A stretch of 14,776 bases of DNA, taken from the NCBI GenBank assembly GCA_016213455.1, contig JACRAG010000292.1, positions 1-14,776 on the forward strand. The letters are read 5' to 3'. Below are positions 1 through 7,095 of this stretch, in pieces. Each line of letters opens with the position of its first letter. Positions within the stretch are counted from its first letter, which is position 1. The notes under the pieces are model-generated. The model searched no databases and was not told the DNA's origin. It saw only the letters and a program-made list of their open reading frames with translations. A program made the position numbers and the translations under genes. This DNA is from Anaerolineae bacterium (GTDB lineage: Bacteria; Chloroflexota; Anaerolineae; Anaerolineales; Anaerolineaceae).

Positions 1-592
1 AATCTGGTATTTCTTCATCCTGCTCTACATGCCGGTTTTATTGCTTGCCGCGCTGGGCGTATCCTTTGTGATCAACGGGCGCCTGCCGGTGCTGGCAAAC
101 CTGGCCGAGTGGACCAGCCTGCCCATCCTGTTTGCCCAGGTGATTTTCGTCGGCGGGCCCTTGATGGACGAGTTGGGCTGGCGCGGATTCTTCCAGCCGG
201 CATTGGAAAAACAATTGGGCAAGCTGTACGCCGGACTGCTCACCGCATTCACTGCCAGCCTGTGGCTGATCCCTTTCTTTGCGGTCAACCATCTGCCAGT
301 TGTAGAAGGCACGCTGCTCACTTTTGGCATCCACATGCTGTGCGCCTTTGTTTATGAGCGCAGCCGCGGCAGCCTGCTGCCGACCGTGCTGCTGCAGGGC
401 GTTGTCCGCGCCACCCTGCTGTTCTTCCCCTTCCTGCCGGGCGCAGTCGAAAGCCGCCTGCCCTTGCAGGCTGCGGCTGCCCTGGTGCTGGCGGCTGCCC
501 TGGCTGTGACCCTGATGGTCAACCAGGATCGGCTGCCCCGTTTTGCTCCACTGCAGCGCTCCGCCCAACCCCACCCGCTGGCTGCAGACTAA
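1..592 (+). CDS. CPBP-family intramembrane metalloprotease homologue (5' truncated)
   Basis: The reading frame is open from base 2, so the N-terminus lies outside the window and no start can be assigned. The visible part is a hydrophobic polytopic membrane protein with several predicted helices. It carries the CPBP/Abi (Rce1-like) motif 1 as DELGWRGF (167-190), the region where the family usually has EExxxR. Motif 2 is the His of AVNHLP (His codon 290-292). The stretch LLPTVLLQGVVRA (about 376-414) aligns with the late family motif, where a His/Asn pair is normal, but here Gln and Arg stand in its place. Family members are membrane proteases or CAAX-like processing enzymes; many bacterial ones have no known substrate. 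The changed late motif makes full catalytic activity uncertain. The protein ends with a short charged tail and TAA. The gene lies 37 bp upstream of the small gene at 630 and may share its transcript. Confidence 0.75.
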   Translation, partial: IWYFFILLYMPVLLLAALGVSFVINGRLPVLANLAEWTSLPILFAQVIFVGGPLMDELGWRGFFQPALEKQLGKLYAGLLTAFTASLWLIPFFAVNHLPVVEGTLLTFGIHMLCAFVYERSRGSLLPTVLLQGVVRATLLFFPFLPGAVESRLPLQAAAALVLAAALAVTLMVNQDRLPRFAPLQRSAQPHPLAAD

Positions 593-617
593 CCTGAAAT
601 CCTGGTTCATTTCAAAC

Positions 618-624
618 GAGGAGG
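618..624 (+). promoter_or_regulatory. Strong Shine-Dalgarno sequence for the 72-aa gene
   Basis: GAGGAGG lies 5 bases before the ATG at 630. It fixes the start of the small gene inside a longer open frame that begins at 543 and overlaps the CPBP gene. Confidence 0.8.
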
Positions 625-629
625 ACGCC

Positions 630-848
630 ATGGTCGACATACAAATTCACGAAATCAATCACCGGGATGGTGAGCCGCAGTTCAACATTCGCATCACCTG
701 CTCGGGCGAGCACGGCTTTCTACTGGAGTTCAATGCCATGGCTAACCTGGACTCCGCCGTTGTGGAAATGACAGAAAGCTGGAACAGCCTGGCAGCACGG
801 CCTGAGCTGGTCACCCCCATGTTATGCAGCTGTCCCCTGGTTGTCTGA
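630..848 (+). CDS. 72-residue hypothetical protein
   Basis: This is a small acidic protein beginning MVDIQIHEIN and ending in the Cys-containing tail MLCSCPLVV. I do not recognise the family. The start is supported by a near-perfect ribosome binding site 5 bases upstream; the frame stays open further upstream but would then overlap the preceding CPBP gene. The first ~45 residues alternate polar and hydrophobic positions (IRITCSGEHGFLLEFN), which suggests a small beta-sheet. A predicted helix follows, around DSAVVEMTESWNSLAA. There is no signal peptide and no transmembrane segment. Three cysteines are present, two of them as CSC close to the C-terminus, which could bind metal or be redox active; that is only inference. 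It follows the CPBP gene by 37 bp on the same strand and may be co-transcribed with it. The convergent gene downstream ends at 967, and the 118 bp between them show no clear terminator. Confidence 0.6.
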   Translation: MVDIQIHEINHRDGEPQFNIRITCSGEHGFLLEFNAMANLDSAVVEMTESWNSLAARPELVTPMLCSCPLVV

Positions 849-966
849 AGATCATTTGAGAATGTGCGCTCAGCACCCGTTCATTATAGATTGGATGGAT
901 ACGCAGCAGAGGCATAAAAAAGACAGCCACGCGATTGCACCTATCAAAAGTAGATGGGACGGGTGC

Positions 967-1899
967 TCACCCGCGAATTTCCACCTGCTGCTCCAAATCG
1001 GCCAGAACCGCCGCATCCGGCAGCAGCGCGCCCGCAAAAGCCAGTTTACCCACCGCCAGAGCCGTCGCCGCTCTGGCGGTTTTTTCCAGGCCCAGCCCGC
1101 GCAGGCGCGCCCAGATCACCCCCGCCACCAGCGCGTCACCCGCCCCCACCGTACTGAGTGGAGTCACCTTAGGCGGCAACGCCAGCAGCGCCTGTTCTGA
1201 CTCAACAAACCACGCGCCTTCTTCCCCCATGGAAATCACCACCAGCCCGATTCCTCGACCCATCAATATGCGCGCTGCTTCCAACAACGCCAGGGGGGAG
1301 TCCAACCGCCGCCCCATGACCTGTTCCAGTTCCGCTCGATTGGGCTTGATGAAATCCGGCTCAGCGGAGAGTGCCTGTTCCAGCGCAGCGCCGCTGGTAT
1401 CCAGCGCCACCCGGCAGCCCATTGCCCGGATGCGCTGGGTCAGGCGTGCATAGGTGTCATCTGCCATCCCGGGCGGCAGTGAACCGGACAACGCCAGCCA
1501 GCCGCATTCACCTGCCAGGCGTTCCACTTCTTCCACAAGTTGAGCCTGCTCGGCGGGAGAAGGCGACAACCCGGGCAAATTGACATCCGTGGTCGTCCCC
1601 TTGGAAGGATCGACAATTTTGATACCCATGCGCGTACTGCCCGGCAGGCGCACACAGCGATCCAACATCCCCAGGCCTGAAAACAACTGTTCAAACGGGC
1701 GCGAATTTTCTTCCCCCAAAAATCCGGTCACCGCCACTGCACAGCCCAACTGCGCCAGGTATGCGGCGACGTTGACGCCTTTCCCACCGGCATGGCTTTC
1801 CACCATGCCGGCCCGGTTGACTGCCGAGGGCTTGAAGTCCTGCACATGCAGGGTCCAATCCACAGCCGGGTTGAGCGCCAGCGCCGCCGCATGGATCAT
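967..1899 (-). CDS. PfkB-family sugar / sugar-phosphate kinase (1-phosphofructokinase-like)
   Basis: This 310-residue protein has the length and motif order of the 1-phosphofructokinase / tagatose-6-phosphate kinase branch of the PfkB (ribokinase) family. Visible motifs are the substrate-binding start LNPAVD (9-14), signature 1 AGGKGVNVA (37-45), SGSLPPG (138-144), KPNRAE (185-190), and signature 2 STVGAGDALVAG (249-260), in which Asp255 is the expected catalytic base. The family phosphorylates a sugar or sugar phosphate with ATP in the cytoplasm. The exact substrate (fructose-1-P, tagatose-6-P, fructose-6-P or other) cannot be read from sequence. The ATG overlaps the TAA of the upstream serine hydrolase by one base (TAATG), and AGAGGA at 1904-1909 is a good ribosome binding site, so the two genes are probably translationally coupled. 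No PTS or sugar transporter gene is nearby, so a role in fructose uptake is not supported by context. Confidence 0.9.
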   Translation of the reverse strand: MIHAAALALNPAVDWTLHVQDFKPSAVNRAGMVESHAGGKGVNVAAYLAQLGCAVAVTGFLGEENSRPFEQLFSGLGMLDRCVRLPGSTRMGIKIVDPSKGTTTDVNLPGLSPSPAEQAQLVEEVERLAGECGWLALSGSLPPGMADDTYARLTQRIRAMGCRVALDTSGAALEQALSAEPDFIKPNRAELEQVMGRRLDSPLALLEAARILMGRGIGLVVISMGEEGAWFVESEQALLALPPKVTPLSTVGAGDALVAGVIWARLRGLGLEKTARAATALAVGKLAFAGALLPDAAVLADLEQQVEIRG

Positions 1900-3335
1900 T
1901 AAATCCTCTTTCCGTGCAGCGCTTTTGTTTCCAGCGGGCCAAAACTGACATTCTGGCGGGTCTCGATGATTAACTCATCGTCCTTGAAGGTCAATTTGCG
2001 CGTCAGGTAGAAGGGCGTCTCGATGAAGCGGGTGGTCACCTCATAGATATCATCCGCCTTCCACACGCCAATTCCTGCCAGTTCGGCAGCATGCCCCTCG
2101 ACCATCACCGTATTCATCGCCCATTCGTGCGTGCCCAGGGTCACCTGCTCCATGTGCCCGCGCTCCACATAGATGATCTGCGCCAGCGGCTCGCTGAAAT
2201 CCAAGGAGACGGACTCGACTCCCGCTTCATTGGCTTGAAACTGGTACATCTCACCATCCACTCGTGCGACGATTGGCGAGGACGGCTGACCTTGCGGCAA
2301 GGGCAGAGACAATTTTTTCAATTTTTGTTTCAAGGCCCTGGCCCTGGCTGGGTTTTCCGGCAGCGGAGCAGGCTGCATGGCTGGCAGCAGATGCTTCCAC
2401 ACCAGGTTCAGCACAGCCTGCATGTCACTCACTCCGGCGTTGATCGCCAAGACGGCATCCTGATCCGGCATTACGATGCAGTACTGCCCAAACGCGCCAT
2501 CACCGCGGTACGCGCCGTGCTGGCAGCGCCAGAACTGGTAACCGTAACCCTGCTGCCAATCGGAAGGCTGCGCCGGGTCGCCGTTGGAAATCTGCATCCT
2601 GGTCGCCGCTTCGACCCAGGCTTCTGGAATAATTTGCTGCCCCGCCCAGCATCCCTTTTGCAGGTAAAGCTGGCCAAAGCGCGCGATGTCTTCCGTTTTG
2701 ATCATCAGCCCCCAACCGCCCATGTTGATGCCGCGCGGACAGCTTTCCCAGGTGGCGCCGTGAATTTCCAGCGGTTCAAACAGGCGCGGACCGAGATAAT
2801 CCAGCAGCATCTGACCGGTGACCTTTTGCACAATCGCGGAACACATATAGGTGGCAGCCGAGTTGTACACAAATTTGCTACCCGGTTCGTGCTCCACCGG
2901 CAGGCTCAGAAAGCCTTTGACGAAATGATCCTTGCCGGTTTCGATCATTGGCCCGGTGGCGTCCTGATCATGTCCCGTCGCCATGCTCAACAGGTGGCGA
3001 ATCCGCATCTGCGCCAGGTTTGGGTCCGGATTGGCTGGCGCCTCTTCCGGGAAGAAGGACAGGACCAGGTCGTCCACCGAAAGCAGCCCTTCCGCCTGCG
3101 CCAGGCCCACCGCCGTGGATGTGAAGCTCTTGGAAAGAGAAAAAAGCATGTGCCCACGGTCCGCTGTGTAGGGCGCCCACCAGCCCTGAGCGATCACCGC
3201 CCCGTGGCGCATGAGCACAAAACCATGCAGCTCATCGATGGTCTGGTCAACGGCATTGACAAAATCAATCACCGCCTGCGAGGCAATGCCCTGCGCCTCA
3301 GGCGGCGTATGATGGAGTGGGGTTGGTTTCTTCAT
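1899..3335 (-). CDS. Serine hydrolase of the beta-lactamase (class C / esterase) family
   Basis: This 478-residue protein belongs to the beta-lactamase-related family (penicillin-binding protein / EstB / DD-peptidase fold). The nucleophile motif SxxK is SLSK (Ser66 to Lys69), the second motif is YNS at 157-159, and the region equivalent to KTG/HxG is GDGAFGQ at 278-284. The core hydrolase domain spans about residues 15-320. A C-terminal domain of about 150 residues (330-478) looks beta-rich and resembles the extra domain seen in many PF00144 proteins. No signal peptide is visible: the N-terminus MKKPTPLHHTPPEAQG is hydrophilic, so the protein is likely cytoplasmic unless exported otherwise. 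The family includes esterases, D-amino-acid peptidases and true beta-lactamases; the substrate is unknown. The start is chosen at the ATG at 3335, preceded by AAGG about 6 bases upstream. It is the first gene of a coupled pair with the PfkB-type kinase. Confidence 0.88.
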   Translation of the reverse strand: MKKPTPLHHTPPEAQGIASQAVIDFVNAVDQTIDELHGFVLMRHGAVIAQGWWAPYTADRGHMLFSLSKSFTSTAVGLAQAEGLLSVDDLVLSFFPEEAPANPDPNLAQMRIRHLLSMATGHDQDATGPMIETGKDHFVKGFLSLPVEHEPGSKFVYNSAATYMCSAIVQKVTGQMLLDYLGPRLFEPLEIHGATWESCPRGINMGGWGLMIKTEDIARFGQLYLQKGCWAGQQIIPEAWVEAATRMQISNGDPAQPSDWQQGYGYQFWRCQHGAYRGDGAFGQYCIVMPDQDAVLAINAGVSDMQAVLNLVWKHLLPAMQPAPLPENPARARALKQKLKKLSLPLPQGQPSSPIVARVDGEMYQFQANEAGVESVSLDFSEPLAQIIYVERGHMEQVTLGTHEWAMNTVMVEGHAAELAGIGVWKADDIYEVTTRFIETPFYLTRKLTFKDDELIIETRQNVSFGPLETKALHGKRI

Positions 3336-3516
3336 ATTTAACCTTGTACTTCCAGAGGGATGGTCGAATCACCACCGGACCGGGCGCAGTGCAGGCCAGA
3401 AGCAAATCCAAGCAGGATTTTTTGACGGCTGCAAGCATGCCGGACAGATGGATCGATTCGATTGTACACCCGCAGGCTGCTGGAGGAAACCTCAGAATCA
3501 GGCAAACCACCCATAA

Positions 3517-3544
3517 AAATCCCCGTTGAGGACAACGGGGATTT
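3517..3544 (-). terminator. Rho-independent terminator after the M23-PilZ operon
   Basis: A perfect 12-bp stem, AAATCCCCGTTG / CAACGGGGATTT, with a 4-base loop lies 30 bp past the PilZ stop. Read on the minus strand it is followed by a T-rich run (GGGGATTTTTATGG), as expected for an intrinsic terminator. It separates the PilZ gene from the serine hydrolase gene on the same strand, so that gene needs its own promoter in 3336-3516, where I see no convincing one. Confidence 0.85.
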
Positions 3545-3573
3545 GCACCAGTAAAGAGTCGAACCAGTAAATG

Positions 3574-4434
3574 TCAGACTTTTTCCAATTTACCGATAAC
3601 GTCATACAGGGTCTTAAACTCCCGGATGATGGCCGCCTGGCGGTGGGAAATATATTGCGAGACCACCGTCACCGTACGGTCATCCGGAAGAAACTGGATC
3701 CCCAGGCGATAGCGCCCGGAATGCAGTTCAGGGTACACCTTGATGATTTTTCCACGCGCCTGAATCTGGCCCGGCGGTTCTGCCGGCGAGGCAGTCATTT
3801 GGCGGCGTGGAGAGTCGTCCGAATCCAGGGATAGATTGGCTCCACGGATGCCTTCGCGCGTATAGCGGGATGTGAGATCGCCCACCGTGTTGGATAGCGG
3901 CATGGTCACCCGCGTAGGAGTCGCCCCGCCGCCCGGTAAAACGGCGCGCACCATCAGCTCTGTGCCGGGTTGGTAGAGTTTGGGATAAAAATAGCTTCGA
4001 TCCAGATAAACGCCGATGCCATCCGAGGAAATATCCGCCACCGTACCGATCACCGGCGAGATCGAATTGCGCAGCTGCAGCTCGCAGCGAACCGGCTCAT
4101 CCGGGTTAACCCGCAGATAATCGCGGTTTCGCGCTTTGTAATCCGAATAATCGAAAGCGCCCAGGTACGCCTGGAGGAAGGCAGGTCGCAGCCCGGCTAC
4201 CGTGCAGGAAACCGCCTGAGACAGGTTGGGATGAATGATGTAAGTGGAGCGATTCAAATAGAGCGAAGCGATCTGGTAGCGGTTGCATTCCACCTGGATG
4301 TAATTGGGACCGATGGACAGGATGGTGGCATCATACGAGACCGGCAAGCCCTTGTAGATATTCTCCAGGCGAACGATGGAGTCCTGCCGGGCAATATTCT
4401 GAAGAATGGTCAGAATTTCAAATTCATCGTTCAT
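3574..4434 (-). CDS. PilZ-domain (YcgR-like) cyclic-di-GMP receptor protein
   Basis: This 286-residue protein has an N-terminal beta-rich domain (about 15-98) like the YcgR N-domain, then a PilZ domain. The c-di-GMP ligands are present: RDYLR (Arg104 and Arg108, the RxxxR motif) and DISSDG (Asp134, Ser136, Gly139, the D/NxSxxG motif). The PilZ barrel finishes with RYRLGIQF (241-248) and a C-terminal helix (255-286). Between about residues 167 and 228 lies a Ser/Pro/Asp-rich stretch longer than the usual PilZ loops. In flagellated bacteria YcgR-type proteins act on the motor as a c-di-GMP brake; other PilZ proteins control pili, secretion or polysaccharide synthesis. There is no signal peptide or membrane helix, so the protein is cytoplasmic. 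It sits 29 bp downstream of the M23 peptidase gene on the same strand and is followed by a strong terminator, so the two form a short operon. c-di-GMP binding is well supported; the downstream target is not known. Confidence 0.88.
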   Translation of the reverse strand: MNDEFEILTILQNIARQDSIVRLENIYKGLPVSYDATILSIGPNYIQVECNRYQIASLYLNRSTYIIHPNLSQAVSCTVAGLRPAFLQAYLGAFDYSDYKARNRDYLRVNPDEPVRCELQLRNSISPVIGTVADISSDGIGVYLDRSYFYPKLYQPGTELMVRAVLPGGGATPTRVTMPLSNTVGDLTSRYTREGIRGANLSLDSDDSPRRQMTASPAEPPGQIQARGKIIKVYPELHSGRYRLGIQFLPDDRTVTVVSQYISHRQAAIIREFKTLYDVIGKLEKV

Positions 4435-4463
4435 GCGTACCTGCCCGTAGAAGAATGGCGGAC

Positions 4464-5198
4464 TTAACCCAACGTTTGACCGGTGGGATCGATGGCGCGC
4501 ATATTGACGCGAATTTCGTAATGCAGATGCGGACCGGTGGAATTGCCGGTGTTACCGGAAAGGCCAATCGTATCGCCCGCCGACACCCTGTCGCCTATGC
4601 GCACCGGAACTTCCGAAAGATGCGCGTAATAGGTCCGGTAAGCCCCGTTTTCCACGATCACCAGGTTGCCATAGCCCTGGTTGTTCCACCCGGCATAGAC
4701 CACCTTGCCGTTCATGGTGGATTGGACCGGTGTGCCGGTCGGAATGCCAAAATCCAGGCCATTATGCCCGCTGTGGAAGCGCTGGGTCAGCACGCCGCCA
4801 ATCGGGCGCCCGTGCGGCTCATCCGAACCACCCTCCGATGACGAGTCGCGCGACGAGGTGACGGCTCGTCCCCCGCCCACGTTGGGGTCATTGGGATCGA
4901 CCCAATGCTCGTCCGATTCAATATCGTGCGACTCCTCGGCTGCGGCGGCGCTTTCTTCCATTTCCGTCTGCAGATCGATCAGCTTTTCCATCAGCATCAT
5001 CATCAAAGGCATCATCATGCTGCTGCCGCTGGAACCGCTCGCGCCAGATCCGCCCGAAAGCATTGCCATCGAGAGCATCTGCTTGAACGAGTCGTCCAGG
5101 TCGGATGAAGACGACGTGGACGACAGCGAGGACTGCAGGTTGGCCTGCATCCCGGCCATCACTTTATTCATGTACATGGAACCAGTAGAGTCGATCAT
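4464..5198 (-). CDS. M23 (LytM-type) peptidoglycan endopeptidase with Ser/Met-rich N-terminus and no signal peptide
   Basis: The C-terminal ~110 residues are a complete M23/LytM zinc peptidase domain. Ligands and catalytic residues are His145 and Asp149 (HNGLD), His193 (YAHLSE) and HLH with His224 and His226. Such enzymes cut peptide cross-links in peptidoglycan. The N-terminal half is unusual: residues 1-60 are rich in Ser, Met, Gln and Gly (MNKVMAGMQANLQSSLSS), a methionine run MMMPLMMMLM occupies 61-70, and an acidic, probably disordered linker follows to about residue 130. No signal peptide or lipobox is visible. The N-terminus recalls flagellum-associated muralytic enzymes of Gram-positive bacteria, which have Ser/Gln-rich leaders and are thought to be exported by the flagellar apparatus; that resemblance is from memory. 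The start ATG at 5198 has no good ribosome binding site, and the in-frame ATG for Met8 is an alternative. The gene is first in an operon with the PilZ gene. Confidence 0.88.
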   Translation of the reverse strand: MIDSTGSMYMNKVMAGMQANLQSSLSSTSSSSDLDDSFKQMLSMAMLSGGSGASGSSGSSMMMPLMMMLMEKLIDLQTEMEESAAAAEESHDIESDEHWVDPNDPNVGGGRAVTSSRDSSSEGGSDEPHGRPIGGVLTQRFHSGHNGLDFGIPTGTPVQSTMNGKVVYAGWNNQGYGNLVIVENGAYRTYYAHLSEVPVRIGDRVSAGDTIGLSGNTGNSTGPHLHYEIRVNMRAIDPTGQTLG

Positions 5199-5397
5199 AT
5201 GCAGGAAGTATAAAGGCCGGCATCTAAATTATCATTAAACCAGGCATTAAATTCAGCCAAAGATAACTAGATTTGACGAAATCAGCCGAAAAAAGTCCAC
5301 GCGCCGCCCAACCACCGCCCCCTTAATCATTTCTTTACGCCAATTTCAGGGGGGATTTACTGAGCACCGGCCTGCTTCCCCGTACTATAAATTCGCA

Positions 5398-5411
5398 GCA
5401 GGTGTACCTGC
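5398..5411. promoter_or_regulatory. Candidate operator palindrome upstream of the glycosyltransferase operon
   Basis: GCAGGT and ACCTGC form a 6+6 inverted repeat with a 2-base spacer. It lies just after a TATAAA-like -10 sequence (5386-5391) and 28 bases before the ATG at 5440. No matching -35 hexamer is seen at normal spacing. The position suits a repressor site or a small 5'-UTR element, but a 12-base match can arise by chance. Confidence 0.25.
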
Positions 5412-5439
5412 GAGTATTTGCCAAGGAACTGTTTTAACA

Positions 5440-7095
5440 ATGACGTTTCAGACCGCCCAGGAAGCCGAACGCAAATTCAGGAAGATCATGGCAAGGACTT
5501 ACCTGAATCAAAACCGTCTCGAAGATGCGCTCGAAATTTATGCGGCCATCCTGAGATCTGACCCGGAAGACGGCGATGCGCTGCTGGTTTTGGGCAACCT
5601 GTACCTGGCAGCCGGCGACGCCAGCACTGCCGGGGCGTTGTATACCCGCGCCCTGGCCTTGAATCCCAAAGACCTGGCGCTGCAGCGCCAGTGCGCGCTG
5701 GCCCAATCCGAAGGCGCCACCGGCAGCGGTGAAAGCGAACCCGCCGGCGAAGCGGCTGTGGCCCGCCTGATCGAGAAATTGACCGGTAAAACCGCGCCCA
5801 TGCCTGACGCAGAACTAGAAAAAGCCGCGGCTCTGCTGGACCGGATTGTCCATTCCGACAACCCGGCCGAAATGGTGGCCCTGCACCTGGATGAAATTGA
5901 TGATTTGCTGCCTGCGCTGATCGAGCTGAACATTCGCCAGGCCGAGTCGGATGGACGCCCCGATCTGGCCAGCGGGCTGCGCAACCTGCAGCAAAATGTG
6001 ACCTTGCAGAAGGAAGCGGAAAAAGCCGAGAACGCCGAAGTGATCGTGGAATCACCCAGCTTCACCTTCAAGGGAAGCGTGCTGTTGTTGACCGCCGACC
6101 CCGAGCACCCCAATGCGCGCGTCAGCCTGGCTGCCGCCTGTCTTGCTTCGCACGGCTGCCAGGTGACCATCGATGGCGCATATGACCCCGCCGCGGATGC
6201 GCGCCCGGACGTGGTCATCTCCTACAACCCGCACACCCAACCGCGCCTGCTGGAAAGCCTGGCCTCCTTGGCTGCCGCCGATGTGCCCTTGATTGTGGAC
6301 CTGGACTCGGATTTTGAGAACATGCCCATCTCGCACCCGCTCTACCCGCTGACCGGGCTGAACACCCCCCAGCGCGCCCGCGCCTTCACCGCCAGCCTGC
6401 TGCTCTCCGGTCTGGTGACGGTCAACTCCCCCCGCCTGGCTGAGATCATCCATTCTGCCGGTCACCCGGTTCAACTGGTCCCGGACATGTGGAACCGCAA
6501 GAATGCGCTGTGGACGCGCCTGCCCGGCACGCGACCCATTGCCAACATCGGCTGGATCAGCGGCCCCAGCCAGCTCGAAGACCTGGCGAGCATTCGCCGG
6601 GTGGTGCTGCGCGTCCTGCGCGAGCTGCCCAATACCCGCATGGTCGTGGTGGGTGATCTAAATGCCTACCGCCTCTTCGACACCTTGCCCGAGCAGCGCC
6701 GCCTCTTCCTGCCCGCGGTGCCGGAGGATGAAAAGCCTTACCTGCTCAGCCAGATCGACATTCTCCTGCTCCCGATGCGCAACCAGCCTTTCTTCCAGGC
6801 CACCTCGGATCTTCCGCTGGTTGAAGCCGGCGTCAAAGGCATCCCCTGGATTGCCTCTCCCATGCCGGCCTTTCGTGACTGGCATGAAGGCGGCATGCTG
6901 GCAGACAGCCTGGAGGAATGGCACCAGGCGCTGCGCCAGCTTGCCCTGGACGCAGACTTGCGCGCCACGCTCGGGAAAACAGGCGGGGTGGCTGCCGTGC
7001 GCCGGGAAATGTCGCGCTCCGGCAGGCACTGGATGGAAGCCATCCAGCAGGCCGTCTCGGTCCCCCACCCAACCCAGACCAGGATGCCGGCATGA
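5440..7095 (+). CDS. TPR-glycosyltransferase fusion protein (GT-B fold)
   Basis: This 551-residue protein starts with about two tetratricopeptide repeats (residues 12-85; LEDALEIYAAILRSDPEDGDA and LGNLYLAAGDASTAGALYTR are typical). A helical, acidic linker runs from 100 to 205. The C-terminal part resembles GT-B glycosyltransferases (GT4-like): a first Rossmann-type half from about 211 (GSVLLLTADP), a DLDSDF motif at 287-292 like the DIDDD segment of this group, then LVTVNSPRLAEII (325-337). The second half runs from about 367 to 535 and includes SDLPLVEAGVKGIPWIAS (456-473), where Glu462 fits the conserved donor-binding region. It probably transfers a sugar from a nucleotide sugar; donor and acceptor are unknown. 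The TPRs may bind a protein partner or acceptor. AAGGAA at 5423-5428 is the ribosome binding site. Its TGA overlaps the next ATG (ATGA), so it is coupled to the second glycosyltransferase. Confidence 0.83.
   Translation: MTFQTAQEAERKFRKIMARTYLNQNRLEDALEIYAAILRSDPEDGDALLVLGNLYLAAGDASTAGALYTRALALNPKDLALQRQCALAQSEGATGSGESEPAGEAAVARLIEKLTGKTAPMPDAELEKAAALLDRIVHSDNPAEMVALHLDEIDDLLPALIELNIRQAESDGRPDLASGLRNLQQNVTLQKEAEKAENAEVIVESPSFTFKGSVLLLTADPEHPNARVSLAAACLASHGCQVTIDGAYDPAADARPDVVISYNPHTQPRLLESLASLAAADVPLIVDLDSDFENMPISHPLYPLTGLNTPQRARAFTASLLLSGLVTVNSPRLAEIIHSAGHPVQLVPDMWNRKNALWTRLPGTRPIANIGWISGPSQLEDLASIRRVVLRVLRELPNTRMVVVGDLNAYRLFDTLPEQRRLFLPAVPEDEKPYLLSQIDILLLPMRNQPFFQATSDLPLVEAGVKGIPWIASPMPAFRDWHEGGMLADSLEEWHQALRQLALDADLRATLGKTGGVAAVRREMSRSGRHWMEAIQQAVSVPHPTQTRMPA

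Noticed and set aside
2091..3341. 416-residue open frame on the plus strand
   Set aside because: It lies opposite the serine hydrolase gene, is rich in His and Arg as expected of an antisense shadow, and has no family motif; the minus-strand protein has all catalytic motifs.
4990..5030. CAT trinucleotide repeat as a phase-variable tract
   Set aside because: The runs are only three units long and in a multiple of three, so slippage would not shift the frame; they simply encode methionines.
5199..5439. sigma28- or sigma54-like promoter in the divergent region
   Set aside because: GCCGAAAA and a GG...GC pattern are present, but the partner elements are absent or at wrong spacing, so they cannot be used to claim flagellar control.
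6918..7091. Upstream extension of the second glycosyltransferase
   Set aside because: The frame is open but overlaps the previous gene by 174 bases and encodes no family motif; the ATG at 7092 gives a typical ATGA coupling and a standard Rossmann start.
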